From positions 182,246-246,245 of the forward strand of contig DHNQ01000016.1 in assembly GCA_002409595.1 (NCBI GenBank): a stretch of 64,000 nucleotides of DNA. The letters run 5' to 3'. Origin of the DNA: Dysgonomonas sp. UBA5412. Its GTDB lineage: Bacteria; Bacteroidota; Bacteroidia; Bacteroidales; Dysgonomonadaceae. The position numbers were made by a program, and so were the translations under genes. The notes beneath the pieces are model-generated. The model saw nothing but the letters and a program-made list of their open reading frames with translations. It ran no database searches and was not told the origin of the DNA. Below are positions 43,509 through 52,555 of this stretch, piece by piece. Position 1 is the first letter of the stretch. Each line of letters starts with the position of its first letter.

Positions 43509-44684
43509 ATGAATTACAAAGAAGCATTAATAAAAGATCTTGAAATTCGCCGTTCACGCTTGCAAAAGGCGATGCAGAAAAGCAACATTGAAGCGTGTGT
43601 ATTGACAACCGGAGTAAATGTCTTTTATATGACGGGAATGATTTACAATGGATATTATTTTCTTCCTTGTGAAGGCGACCCGATTCACTTTGTAAAACGA
43701 CCGGAAGGCGTTGCTTTTGACAATACGATTTATATTCGTAAGCCCGAACAGATAGCAGACGAGTTGCAAAAAAGGAATATCGCATTACCGAAAACCATCC
43801 TTTTGGAGACAGACGTAATACCTTTTGGAGAATGCAACCGTATCTTATCAACGTTTAAAGTAGCTGAAACAGCGAATGCATCGACCCTGATGCGTAAGAT
43901 AAGAAGTGTAAAAACAGACTTCGAACTGGAACAGATAAAAGCCTGTGCCAGAAAACACGAGGCTGTGTACAAACTTATACCATCTGTATATAAGCAAGGC
44001 ATGACAGATGTAGAATTGCAGATAGAGATAGAAAAACTGATGCGCCTACATGGTTCGATAGGAATTTTCAGAAGCTACGGTGAGAATATGGATATCTTCA
44101 TGGGAAGTCTGCTTGCCGGAGAAAATGCCGAATCGCCGTCACCTTACGATTTTGCATTGGGTGGAGCAGGTACAACTCCTGCATTACCTTTGGGTGCAGC
44201 AGGACAGAGAATAGAAAAAGGACAAACCATAATGGTCGATATGGCAGGCAATTATTCTCCTTGGATGACAGACATGACCCGAACATTTTCGGTAGGGAAA
44301 ACGCTGGATATAGCTTATCGTGCCCATCAGGTATCCATCGACATTCACAATCAGATAATGGATATGGCAAAACCCGGTGTAGGATGTGCCGAACTCTACA
44401 ATATTGCGATGGAAGCGGTAGTAAAAAACAATTTGGAACTATACTTTATGGGTACAAAACAGCAAGCCAAATTTGTTGGACATGGGTTGGGGCTAGAAAT
44501 AAATGAGCCGCCGGTATTGACTCCACGTTCTAAAGAATTATTGGAAAAGAATATTGTATTTGCCTTAGAACCTAAGTTTGTTATACCCGAAGTGGGGGCA
44601 GTAGGTATCGAAAACACATATGTGGTAACAGAAGGTGGTATAGAAAAACTGACAATTCTGGAAGAAGAAATTATTGAATTATAA
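43509..44684 (+). CDS. M24 family metallopeptidase (Xaa-Pro peptidase-like)
   Basis: A 391-residue pita-bread-fold peptidase. Residues 1-140 form a creatinase-like N-terminal domain (CVLTTGVNVFYMTGMIYNGY). The five metal ligands are complete: two Asp in MVDMAGNYSPWMTDMTRTFS, His in FVGHGLGLEINEPP, and Glu in FALEPKFV and VGIENTYVV. It probably removes residues N-terminal to proline from peptides in the cytoplasm. It is the last gene in the yicC cluster; 157 bases with no gene, including the 49-bp repeated element, follow. Confidence 0.93.
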   Translation: MNYKEALIKDLEIRRSRLQKAMQKSNIEACVLTTGVNVFYMTGMIYNGYYFLPCEGDPIHFVKRPEGVAFDNTIYIRKPEQIADELQKRNIALPKTILLETDVIPFGECNRILSTFKVAETANASTLMRKIRSVKTDFELEQIKACARKHEAVYKLIPSVYKQGMTDVELQIEIEKLMRLHGSIGIFRSYGENMDIFMGSLLAGENAESPSPYDFALGGAGTTPALPLGAAGQRIEKGQTIMVDMAGNYSPWMTDMTRTFSVGKTLDIAYRAHQVSIDIHNQIMDMAKPGVGCAELYNIAMEAVVKNNLELYFMGTKQQAKFVGHGLGLEINEPPVLTPRSKELLEKNIVFALEPKFVIPEVGAVGIENTYVVTEGGIEKLTILEEEIIEL

Positions 44685-44789
44685 AGCATATTTGAATTAT
44701 CTATATATAGCAGAGAATAGAGCTTTTAGAAACAAAATCTGCTATATATGTATTTCGCCCGACAATTTCTTATAACAGAAAAGCGAATT

Positions 44790-44838
44790 TGAAAAAACAG
44801 CCGAAAAGTGTACAAGTTTGTAACCTTTTAGTTAAAAT
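44790..44838 (+). repeat. Copy 2 of the 49-bp two-copy intergenic element
   Basis: Same layout as the copy at 13929-13977: TGAAAAAA, six variable bases, AAAAGTGTACAAGTTTGT, five variable bases, TTTAGTTAAAAT. In this copy TACAAGTTTGTA is a palindrome apart from the two central bases. It ends 3 bases before the folP start codon, so it overlaps the translation start region. Confidence 0.75.
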
Positions 44839-44841
44839 GGA

Positions 44842-45681
44842 ATGAAAACTATAAATATAAAAGGAGAACTCCTCGACCTATCCTTTCCTCTAGTGATGGG
44901 GATATTGAACGTGACCCCCGACTCTTTCTTTGCCGGAAGCCGAAAGGAATCGGAACAACAAATAGTGGATCGGGTTACAGAAATTATTTCGGAAGGGGGG
45001 AGAATTATAGACATCGGAGCGCAATCTACTCGCCCGACATCGACACTACTTTCAGCCGAAGAAGAAAAGGAACGACTAGAATTTGCTTTATCTATCATAA
45101 ACCGAGAGTTCCCAGACGTCATTCTATCGGTGGATACGTTCTATTCAGATGTAGCAAGTCTGGCTGTCGAAAAATACGGTGTAGCCATTATTAACGATAT
45201 TTCGGGAGGAGAGATAGACAAATCAATGTTCGATACCATAGCCCGACTTAATGTGCCTTATATACTAATGCATATGCGTGGCACTCCTCAGACAATGAGT
45301 AAGCAAACAGATTACAACAACCTTATTCAGGATATATTCTATTATTTTTCGCAAAAGGTCGCGCAACTACACCAATTGGGCGTAAATGACATTATTATTG
45401 ATCCGGGATTCGGATTTAGTAAGACAATGGAGCAGAACTACGAGTTGATGGCAGCATTAAGAGGATTTTCCATTTTCGAACGGCCTTTGCTAGTAGGAAT
45501 ATCAAGAAAACGTATGATAGCCAATCTGCTTGATACAGATGCAGAAGGAAGCCTGAACGGCACAACGGTATTAAACACCTTCGCTCTACAAAACGGAGCC
45601 AATATACTTCGGGTACACGATGTAAAAGAAGCGGTGGAAACGATAAAACTGGTAAAGAAATTAGAAGAATACAGGTTCTGA
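44842..45681 (+). CDS. folP: Dihydropteroate synthase
   Basis: A 279-residue TIM-barrel enzyme. VMGILNVTPDSFFAGSR, IIDIGAQSTRP, the Asn-Asp in AIINDISGGEID, DPGFGFSKTMEQNYELM and LLVGISRKRM are the substrate-binding motifs. It condenses 4-aminobenzoate with hydroxymethyl-dihydropterin diphosphate in folate synthesis and is the sulfonamide target. The start is directly preceded by the 49-bp element. It ends one base before the converging rsmE gene. In many relatives cdaA follows folP; here it does not. Confidence 0.97.
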   Translation: MKTINIKGELLDLSFPLVMGILNVTPDSFFAGSRKESEQQIVDRVTEIISEGGRIIDIGAQSTRPTSTLLSAEEEKERLEFALSIINREFPDVILSVDTFYSDVASLAVEKYGVAIINDISGGEIDKSMFDTIARLNVPYILMHMRGTPQTMSKQTDYNNLIQDIFYYFSQKVAQLHQLGVNDIIIDPGFGFSKTMEQNYELMAALRGFSIFERPLLVGISRKRMIANLLDTDAEGSLNGTTVLNTFALQNGANILRVHDVKEAVETIKLVKKLEEYRF

Positions 45682-45682
45682 T

Positions 45683-46384
45683 CTAATTCAGCACATGAAT
45701 GGTATGGCATGCTACCAAGGCAGCGGTTTCTGTTCGCAATCGACTTTCTCCTAACGAGATCGGCTGAAATCCATGCTTGCTAGCTTCCTCAACTTCTTCT
45801 TCCGAAAAGTCCCCCTCAGGACCTATAAGAATCAGCACGTCAGATCCTTTTTCGTAGGTATCTTTGAGCAACACCTTTTGCTGTGGATAACAATGAGCAA
45901 TAAACTTTTGCCCATCAAACGGTTGTTTCACAAATTCAGAGAAAGGAGTCATCGGATCTAAATGTGGCAACACTGCCTTTTGCGATTGCTTCATGGCCGA
46001 AACCAAAATCTTTTCGATGCGACTGGCCTTTATCTCTTTTCGCTCTGAATGTTGGCAAAGGAGTGGGGTGAGACGGTCTATTCCTATTTCAGTCGCTTTT
46101 TCGGCAAACCATTCTATACGGTCTATGTTCTTTGTCGGAGCAAAGGCAATATAAAGATTGAAACTCCATTCCTTTGGTTTATCTATCTTATTTTCAATCT
46201 GGACAATACAATGCTTAGGATTCGCCTGCACAATGGTCGCATCATAAAAAGCCCCCTTTCCATCGGCAAGAAGGATCTCATCTCCTTCTTTCTTACGGAG
46301 TACTTTAATACAATGTTGAGCCTCATCAACAGGCAGTTCAACATCGGTTGAAATATCAGGGGTGAAAAATATAGTCTTGTCCAT
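45683..46384 (-). CDS. rsmE: 16S rRNA (uracil-1498-N3)-methyltransferase
   Basis: About 233 residues from MDKTIFFTPDIS; I reject the Met at 46471 because that extension overlaps the upstream xpt gene and does not look like RsmE. The PUA-like N-terminal domain (LPVDEAQHCIKVLRKKEGDE) and the SPOUT knot (LILIGPEGDFSEEEVEEA, SLGESRLRTETAALVA) are complete. It methylates U1498 of 16S rRNA. It lies 25 bases after xpt and probably shares its transcript. Confidence 0.96.
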   Translation of the reverse strand: MDKTIFFTPDISTDVELPVDEAQHCIKVLRKKEGDEILLADGKGAFYDATIVQANPKHCIVQIENKIDKPKEWSFNLYIAFAPTKNIDRIEWFAEKATEIGIDRLTPLLCQHSERKEIKASRIEKILVSAMKQSQKAVLPHLDPMTPFSEFVKQPFDGQKFIAHCYPQQKVLLKDTYEKGSDVLILIGPEGDFSEEEVEEASKHGFQPISLGESRLRTETAALVACHTIHVLN

Positions 46385-46409
46385 AGTTACAAACCTTTCC
46401 GGCACACGC

Positions 46410-46979
46410 CTACTCTTCAAATATAATCTTGTTCTCGCCCAGCTCTTTGATACGGGCAAGCGATTCGACACGTATATCTAATTCTCTGAGACGACGTCCA
46501 CCATCCTGAAAGCTTTTCTCTATTATGAAGCCCATACCAAAAAGCTCAGCTCCGGCTTCATTAATCAGATTATTGATTGCTATTGCAGCATTGCCATTTG
46601 CAAGGAAATCATCGATAAAAACGACTTTATCTTCAGGCGTAAGAAAGTCTTTACTTACGCAAATAGTATAATCACGGTCTTTAGTAAAAGAATGAGCTAC
46701 GGTAGATACCATATTGACCATCGTCTTAGGCACAGCCTTTTTTACAAAGACAACAGGGAGTTCGAGCAAATACCCTAGCATAATAGCAGGAGCAATACCA
46801 CTCGCCTCTATTGTTATAATCTTATTTATAGGCAGGTTTCCAAATCTGCGAACAAACTCTACTCCTATCGACTTCATTAGTATGGGATCCATCTGATGAT
46901 TGATAAAACTATCCACTTTGAGAATGCCTCCGTCAAAGCTTCTCCCATCTTTGAGAATACGGTCTTTTAATAATTTCAT
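46410..46979 (-). CDS. xpt: Xanthine phosphoribosyltransferase
   Basis: A 189-residue type I phosphoribosyltransferase. The PRPP loop is VVFIDDFLANGNAAIA, and TIEASGIAPAIMLGYLLE and KKAVPKTM match the Xpt family of B. subtilis. It salvages xanthine to XMP. It is 17 bases downstream of a xanthine/uracil-type permease, the same partnership as xpt-pbuX, which supports the substrate. I see no purine riboswitch upstream. Confidence 0.95.
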   Translation of the reverse strand: MKLLKDRILKDGRSFDGGILKVDSFINHQMDPILMKSIGVEFVRRFGNLPINKIITIEASGIAPAIMLGYLLELPVVFVKKAVPKTMVNMVSTVAHSFTKDRDYTICVSKDFLTPEDKVVFIDDFLANGNAAIAINNLINEAGAELFGMGFIIEKSFQDGGRRLRELDIRVESLARIKELGENKIIFEE

Positions 46980-46996
46980 AACAATATATTTGTCTT

Positions 46997-48379
46997 TTAG
47001 TCTTTAATACGAATAACAACATTAGCAATAATGGCAACAACTCCTCCAGTGGTAATACCCGAAGCAAAGATACCTTTCACCCAAGTGGGCATCTGCAAAA
47101 GAATATCAGGAACGAGTTCGACTCCGAGTCCACAAGCAAAGCTCACGGCGAGTACCAAAACGGCTTTTCTATCTATATCTTGAGAAGCGATAATCCGAAC
47201 GCCAGATGCGGCAACTGTACCGAACATCAGCAGGGTAGCTCCTCCCAATACCGGTTCGGGCATGATAGAGAATATACCTCCAACGAATGGGAATGCGCTT
47301 AATATAACAAGGAATGCTGCGATATAATATCCTACGCGGCGGCTGGCAACTCCCGTTAATTGGATAAGACCATTGTTTTGAGCAAAAATTGAATTAGGAA
47401 AGGAATTGAAAACTCCGGCAATAGTCGAGTTTATACCATCGGCAAGAATCCCTCCCTGAACGCGTTTCATAAACTTAGGTCCTTCGATAGGCTCTCCTCC
47501 GATCATCGAATTGGCTGTTATATCTCCGTAGGCTTCAATAGATGTAATGAAGTAAATAATAGCCACTGCTATAAAAGCTGAGAGATCGAACCCTAATCCA
47601 TATTTGAAAGGCATCGGAACGGTGAATGCTCCTATTTCGCCCATATTTGAAAAATCGACCCAACCCATAAAGTAAGAGACAACATATCCGAGTGCTATAC
47701 CTATAATAATAGAGCTCATTCGTATATATTTATTTCTGATACCATTCAAGACAATAATGGAAACAAGGACAAGGGCTGCCAAACCTAGATTTTGAGGGCT
47801 ACCGAATCCTTTTGCTCCTTCAACTCCTATAGCCGAGAAACCTCCTCCACAAGATATAATAGCTACCTTGATCAAGGAAAGACCAATCATGGTAACAACA
47901 ATACCCGATACTAAAGGTGTAATAATCTTCTTCGTATACTTGAGCACTCTGCTCACAATCATTTCTACAGGGGAAGCCGCAATACAAACACCAAAGATGG
48001 AAGCCAGAATAGCGGCTTCTCCCATATCTCCTTTTGCTGCAAAGCTAGCTGTCAGCGCACCTATAAAAGAAAAACTAGTTCCTTGTATACATAACAATCC
48101 GCATCCGACCGGACCGAAACGACGACATTGTATAAACGTAGAAATACCTGACGCCAGTAAAGCCATGGAAACGAGAAATCCGGTCGTTTCCGCACTGAAA
48201 TTAAGCGCTCTGGATATAATCAGCGGAGGTGTGACAATAGCAACAAAGATAGCCAGCAGATGTTGGAAGCCGGCAAACATGGCTTCACTAAAAGGCGGCT
48301 TATCTTCTATCTGATAAATAAGATCAGTCTTCCGTATTGGTTGGATAAGTTCATCCGCTTCTTTTTCTGTGACTTGCAT
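46997..48379 (-). CDS. NCS2 family purine (xanthine) permease
   Basis: A 460-residue protein with about 14 membrane helices of the nucleobase-cation symporter-2 family. Recognisable segments are FAGFQHLLAIFVAIVTPPLI, TSIEAYGDITANS, AQNNGLIQLTGVASRRVGYY, FPFVGGIFSIMPEPVLGGAT and IIASQDIDRKAVLVLAVSFA. The Q-N-x-G motif favours purine over uracil substrates, and the adjacent xpt supports xanthine uptake. The upstream gene ends 31 bases before this one starts, so it may be co-transcribed with it. Confidence 0.93.
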   Translation of the reverse strand: MQVTEKEADELIQPIRKTDLIYQIEDKPPFSEAMFAGFQHLLAIFVAIVTPPLIISRALNFSAETTGFLVSMALLASGISTFIQCRRFGPVGCGLLCIQGTSFSFIGALTASFAAKGDMGEAAILASIFGVCIAASPVEMIVSRVLKYTKKIITPLVSGIVVTMIGLSLIKVAIISCGGGFSAIGVEGAKGFGSPQNLGLAALVLVSIIVLNGIRNKYIRMSSIIIGIALGYVVSYFMGWVDFSNMGEIGAFTVPMPFKYGLGFDLSAFIAVAIIYFITSIEAYGDITANSMIGGEPIEGPKFMKRVQGGILADGINSTIAGVFNSFPNSIFAQNNGLIQLTGVASRRVGYYIAAFLVILSAFPFVGGIFSIMPEPVLGGATLLMFGTVAASGVRIIASQDIDRKAVLVLAVSFACGLGVELVPDILLQMPTWVKGIFASGITTGGVVAIIANVVIRIKD

Positions 48380-48410
48380 AAGTTCTTATATTTATTTAAA
48401 TCTATTTCTT

Positions 48411-49079
48411 TTAACCCAGAGTATTCTTCATTTCCATATTGACCTTATATACTTCATCTATCGAAACGATAGCTTTAGACACTTTATCAATATCCTGCCC
48501 TTCCTTCGTCCAGAGAGAAGGATAAAAAGTGTATGCTTGATCGGGGCTTAATTCTGCAACATCATTTCGCCAATCTTGCCAGCGAAGCCCTTCGTAGAAA
48601 TCATCCAAATCTGTTTCGAAACAAAACAAAAGGAATTGGCTATATCCTATTTCCATTGGTAACCAATCTAAAGTGTCGGGACTGAAATAATATATATTAC
48701 CCGTATCGTTACCGAAAAAGCCTCCGTTAATAGCATAAAATCCGCCAACAACATCGTCTGCCATCAACAGGTATGGAGCAGCATCTCCAAATTCATCAAA
48801 GGTTTTTCCCTGATTCCAGTCGGGTAAAGTACGTTTCATTAGATTGCAGCCGGATCCGAGAATACGTATCCAACCATTATCAACAAGCAAGCCTCCTGTA
48901 TTATATACAACAGCCCCCATTAGCGAACGTGTTGTTACTTGCATGTTGACCAGAGAAGATTGCGCTCGTTGAAGATCACAAGGCAGAACATCTACCTTGT
49001 TTTTAGCCATACTGATCCATTCGTTTATAATCGGCCAACCGGGATCATCTGTATTAACAAGCTCTTCCAGCGTACGCAT
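48411..49079 (-). CDS. DUF2625 family protein
   Basis: A 222-residue soluble protein from MRTLEELVNTDDPGWPIIN. I prefer the Met at 49079 to that at 49151, whose extra residues are a poor hydrophobic stretch and would overlap a -7 box. Family-like segments are RSLMGAVVYNTGGLLVDNGW, FFGNDTGNIYYFSPDTLDW and RWQDWRNDVAELSPDQAYTF. The many aromatic residues and SMI1/KNR4-like tone (a knob of DGFYAINGGFFG type) suggest a binding protein, but function is unknown. It stands at the head of a purine-salvage cluster, possibly by chance. Confidence 0.8.
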   Translation of the reverse strand: MRTLEELVNTDDPGWPIINEWISMAKNKVDVLPCDLQRAQSSLVNMQVTTRSLMGAVVYNTGGLLVDNGWIRILGSGCNLMKRTLPDWNQGKTFDEFGDAAPYLLMADDVVGGFYAINGGFFGNDTGNIYYFSPDTLDWLPMEIGYSQFLLFCFETDLDDFYEGLRWQDWRNDVAELSPDQAYTFYPSLWTKEGQDIDKVSKAIVSIDEVYKVNMEMKNTLG

Positions 49080-49102
49080 ACCTGATTTTTGATATAAAGA
49101 TG

Positions 49103-49110
49103 CAAAATTA
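49103..49110 (-). promoter_or_regulatory. -7 box for the DUF2625 gene
   Basis: Minus strand TAATTTTG, 24 bases before the Met at 49079. It falls inside the longer reading frame that starts at 49151 and so supports the shorter one. Confidence 0.4.
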
Positions 49111-49259
49111 GTATAAATTATTAGGATAATAAAAGAATTGACTTCAAACATTCTACTTCCGATTGTTGTATTAACAAATCCAAGAAAATAACACCCCTTT
49201 CTTTTGAGAAATTATTACTACTTATAAAAGTAAAGCATAAACAAGTAAAAAGTATTTTG

Positions 49260-49267
49260 TATTTTTG
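49260..49267 (+). promoter_or_regulatory. -7 box for valS
   Basis: TATTTTTG matches TAnnTTTG, 29 bases before the ATG of valS. No clear -33 TTTG at the expected distance. Confidence 0.45.
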
Positions 49268-49296
49268 CCTCTTAAAAATCTCGTTTTATTGTTAAT

Positions 49297-51912
49297 ATGG
49301 AAATTGCAAGTAAATACAATCCTGCTGAAGTAGAGGATAGATGGTACAAATACTGGTTGGAAAACAAACTGTTTCATTCCGAACCGGATGGTCGCGAACC
49401 TTATACTATTGTTATTCCTCCACCAAACGTCACCGGTGTACTACACATGGGACATATGCTAAACAATACGATTCAGGATATACTTGTACGTCGTGCCCGA
49501 ATGATGGGGAAGAATGCCTGTTGGGTTCCGGGTACAGACCATGCCTCTATTGCGACTGAAGCAAAAGTGGTAAACAAACTGGCATCGGAAGGCATCAGCA
49601 AAAAAGACCTGTCGCGTGATGAGTTTTTGAAACATGCGTGGGACTGGACTCACAAGCATGGAGGCATTATCCTTGAGCAATTAAAGAAGTTAGGTGCTTC
49701 ATGCGATTGGGAGCGAACATGTTTTACTTTAGACGAGAAGCGTTCCGAAAGCGTTATCAAAGTTTTTGTAGACTTATATAACAAAGGGCTTATTTATCGT
49801 GGTATTCGCATGGTAAATTGGGATCCGTCTGCACAAACAGCAGTTTCGGACGAAGAGGTAATCCACAAAGAAGAACACGGAAAACTATATTATATTCGTT
49901 ACAAGATAGAAGGCGAAGATGGATATGCAGTAGTAGCTACGACTCGCCCCGAAACTATTTTTGGAGACATTGCCGTTTGCATCAATCCGAACGATCCGAA
50001 AACAGCATACATGAAAGGCAAAAAGGTAATCGTGCCGATAGTAAATCGTGTAGTTCCTATCATCGAGGATGAATATGTTGATATGGAGTTCGGAACAGGA
50101 TTTTTGAAAGTAACTCCTGCCCATGATGTAAATGACTACACGCTGGGACAGAAACACAATTTGGAAGGAATTGATATATTTAATGATAATGGAACATTGA
50201 ATGTTCACGGACTTCAATACGAAGGAATGGATCGTTTCGATGTACGCAAAAAAATAGAGAAAGATCTTCAAGAACTAGGGTTATTAGAAAAAGCCGAAGC
50301 CTATACGAATAGCGTAGGATATTCGGAACGTACACATGTGCCTATCGAACCAAAACTGTCGATGCAGTGGTTCTTAAAGATGGAGCATTTAGCCAAACCG
50401 GCTCTTGATGCAGTAGAAAACGATACAATAAAGTTTTATCCTGCAAAGTTCAAGAATACTTATCGCCATTGGATGGAAAATATAAAAGATTGGAACATCA
50501 GCCGCCAACTTTGGTGGGGGCATCGGATACCGGCTTATTATCTTCCTGAAGGAGGCTTTGTGGTGGGAGAAACTGCCGAAGATGCTTTGAAAGAGGCAAA
50601 GAAGATCAATTCGAATCTGAATATGGAAGACCTACGTCAAGACGAAGACTGCCTCGACACATGGTTCTCTTCTTGGCTTTGGCCAATCTCCGTTTTTGAC
50701 GGTATTAACAATCCGGATAATGAGGAGATCAAATATTACTATCCAACCAACGATCTAGTTACCGGACCGGATATTATATTCTTTTGGGTAGCACGCATGA
50801 TTATGGCAGGCTATGAATATAGAGGCGAAGCTTGCTTCCACAATGTATATTTTACCGGAATTGTACGAGACAAAGAAGGACGAAAGATGTCTAAGCAATT
50901 GGGAAACTCTCCCGATCCGCTTGACCTGATAGCCAAATACGGTGCTGATGGTGTTCGCATGGGTCTTTTACTTACAGCCCCTGCCGGTAATGACATCCCA
51001 TTCGATGAAGCTCTTTGTGAGCAAGGACGAAACTTCAACAACAAGATATGGAATGCCTTCCGTTTGATTAAGGGATGGGAAGTAGATTCTAATATAGAAC
51101 AACCTCAGTCTGCTAAAATAGCAATTGATTGGTTCAGAAACATATTGGCAAAAACAACAGCCGAGTTAAACGACTCTTTCAGTAAATATCGTTTATCAGA
51201 AGCCTTGATGTCAGTCTATAAACTATTCTGGGATGAGTTCTCATCTTGGTATCTGGAAATGGTAAAACCTGCTTATCAGAAACCAATAGATACTACAACC
51301 TATGCTGCTACATTAGAGTTTTTCGATTCGCTGCTACGGTTGCTTCATCCGTTTATGCCATTTATCACAGAAGAATTGTGGCAAGCTCTAACTGAAAGAA
51401 AAGATGGTGAAAGCATTATGGTATCAGACATGCCTAAGGAAACCTCTTTCGACAATGATCTTATAACCTCTTTCGATAGAGTAAAAGGCATCATCGCAGG
51501 CATAAGAACAATCCGTTTACAGAAGAATATTCCGAACAAAGAGGAAGTATCCTTAGATATTTTGGGAGAGTATGACAATGCCTTTGACAGTGTGATTTCC
51601 AAAATGAGCAATCTGTCTGCTATAAATACAGTCAAGGAAAAAGATCCGACAGCAGTTTCATTCCTTGTTGGTACAACAGAATTCTCCGTACCATTAGGAA
51701 ATAGCATAGATATAGAGGCTGAATTAAAAAAACTAAAAGAAGAACTTACATATCTTGAAGGATTCCTTAAATCTGTAACGAACAAGCTTAGTAACGAAAG
51801 ATTTGTAGCCAATGCAAAACCTGAAATTGTAGAAAACGAGCGCAAGAAACAGGCAGATGCAGAAAGTAAGATAAAGACAATAAAAGAAAGCATAGAAAAT
51901 CTGACCAAGTAA
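49297..51912 (+). CDS. valS: Valine-tRNA ligase
   Basis: An 871-residue class I synthetase. The HIGH motif appears as PNVTGVLHMGHMLNN near residue 48, the editing domain contains VVATTRPETIFGD, the KMSKS motif is GRKMSKQLGNSPDP near residue 530, and ISRQLWWGHRIPAYY is typical of ValRS. The last 70 residues form the coiled-coil tRNA arm (EAELKKLKEELTYLEGFLKS). Length agrees with bacterial ValRS. It is a single transcription unit with a terminator behind. Confidence 0.99.
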   Translation: MEIASKYNPAEVEDRWYKYWLENKLFHSEPDGREPYTIVIPPPNVTGVLHMGHMLNNTIQDILVRRARMMGKNACWVPGTDHASIATEAKVVNKLASEGISKKDLSRDEFLKHAWDWTHKHGGIILEQLKKLGASCDWERTCFTLDEKRSESVIKVFVDLYNKGLIYRGIRMVNWDPSAQTAVSDEEVIHKEEHGKLYYIRYKIEGEDGYAVVATTRPETIFGDIAVCINPNDPKTAYMKGKKVIVPIVNRVVPIIEDEYVDMEFGTGFLKVTPAHDVNDYTLGQKHNLEGIDIFNDNGTLNVHGLQYEGMDRFDVRKKIEKDLQELGLLEKAEAYTNSVGYSERTHVPIEPKLSMQWFLKMEHLAKPALDAVENDTIKFYPAKFKNTYRHWMENIKDWNISRQLWWGHRIPAYYLPEGGFVVGETAEDALKEAKKINSNLNMEDLRQDEDCLDTWFSSWLWPISVFDGINNPDNEEIKYYYPTNDLVTGPDIIFFWVARMIMAGYEYRGEACFHNVYFTGIVRDKEGRKMSKQLGNSPDPLDLIAKYGADGVRMGLLLTAPAGNDIPFDEALCEQGRNFNNKIWNAFRLIKGWEVDSNIEQPQSAKIAIDWFRNILAKTTAELNDSFSKYRLSEALMSVYKLFWDEFSSWYLEMVKPAYQKPIDTTTYAATLEFFDSLLRLLHPFMPFITEELWQALTERKDGESIMVSDMPKETSFDNDLITSFDRVKGIIAGIRTIRLQKNIPNKEEVSLDILGEYDNAFDSVISKMSNLSAINTVKEKDPTAVSFLVGTTEFSVPLGNSIDIEAELKKLKEELTYLEGFLKSVTNKLSNERFVANAKPEIVENERKKQADAESKIKTIKESIENLTK

Positions 51913-51933
51913 GATATAACCTCAACGATTGTG

Positions 51934-51963
51934 AAGGAGTCCTAAGGAATAAAGACTCCTTTG
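51934..51963 (+). terminator. Terminator of valS
   Basis: Arms AAGGAGTC (51934-51941) and GACTCCTT (51954-51961) around a 12-base A-rich loop, then TGC and T-rich sequence. Confidence 0.75.
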
Positions 51964-52066
51964 CTATTTAGAAGAAAGAACTCGATTTTTGTACTTTTGA
52001 GAATATTTTAGGTTATTAATTATTTGTTCTTCCAACAGATATGAATGATTTGTTCAAAAATCGGAC

Positions 52067-52074
52067 TATATTTG
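52067..52074 (+). promoter_or_regulatory. -7 box for rsfS-ftsH
   Basis: TATATTTG matches TAnnTTTG, 39 bases before the rsfS start. The nearest upstream TTTG (52049-52052) is only 14 bases away, too close for a standard -33 box. Confidence 0.45.
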
Positions 52075-52113
52075 TAGTTTCATATAAAAAATACAGTTTA
52101 CATAAAATAAAGA

Positions 52114-52473
52114 ATGAAAGAAGTAAAAAGCTTAGTAAATAATATTGTGGCTGCGTGCCAAGATAAGAAAGCAAAAAACATTGTAATCGTAGACATGACA
52201 GAACTACCCGGCACTATCTGTCAATATTTTGTTATCTGCGAAGGTAATTCTCCAATACAAGTAACAGCAATAGCTGATGAAGTGGTAGACTCGGTAAAGA
52301 AAAAGAAGAAAGAACGCCCATTGTCTTTAGATGGTTTGAGAGAAGGCCGATGGGTAGGTATAGATTATGGTACGGTTATTGTACACGTATTCATTCCTGA
52401 GTTGAGAGAATTTTATAACATCGAACATTTATGGGCTGATGCCAAGCTGGAATCAATACCTGATGTAGAATAG
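52114..52473 (+). CDS. rsfS: Ribosome silencing factor RsfS
   Basis: A 119-residue RsfS/DUF143 protein: KEVKSLVNNIVAACQDKKAK, DMTELPGTICQYFVICEGNS and WVGIDYGTVIVHVFIPELRE are the family landmarks. It binds ribosomal protein L14 (uL14) and blocks subunit joining when nutrients are low. It is followed by ftsH after 82 bases on the same strand, a frequent arrangement in Bacteroidota. Confidence 0.96.
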   Translation: MKEVKSLVNNIVAACQDKKAKNIVIVDMTELPGTICQYFVICEGNSPIQVTAIADEVVDSVKKKKKERPLSLDGLREGRWVGIDYGTVIVHVFIPELREFYNIEHLWADAKLESIPDVE

Positions 52474-52555
52474 CCAACAAAACGCGACTATCGATTGTTA
52501 TATTTCTCTATAATAAAGGATAAACGAATCAATACATACGTATTACAAATAGTAT

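Noticed and set aside
46385..46471. 29-residue extension of RsmE
   Set aside because: It overlaps the upstream xpt gene (46410-46979) and its Arg-rich sequence is unlike the family.
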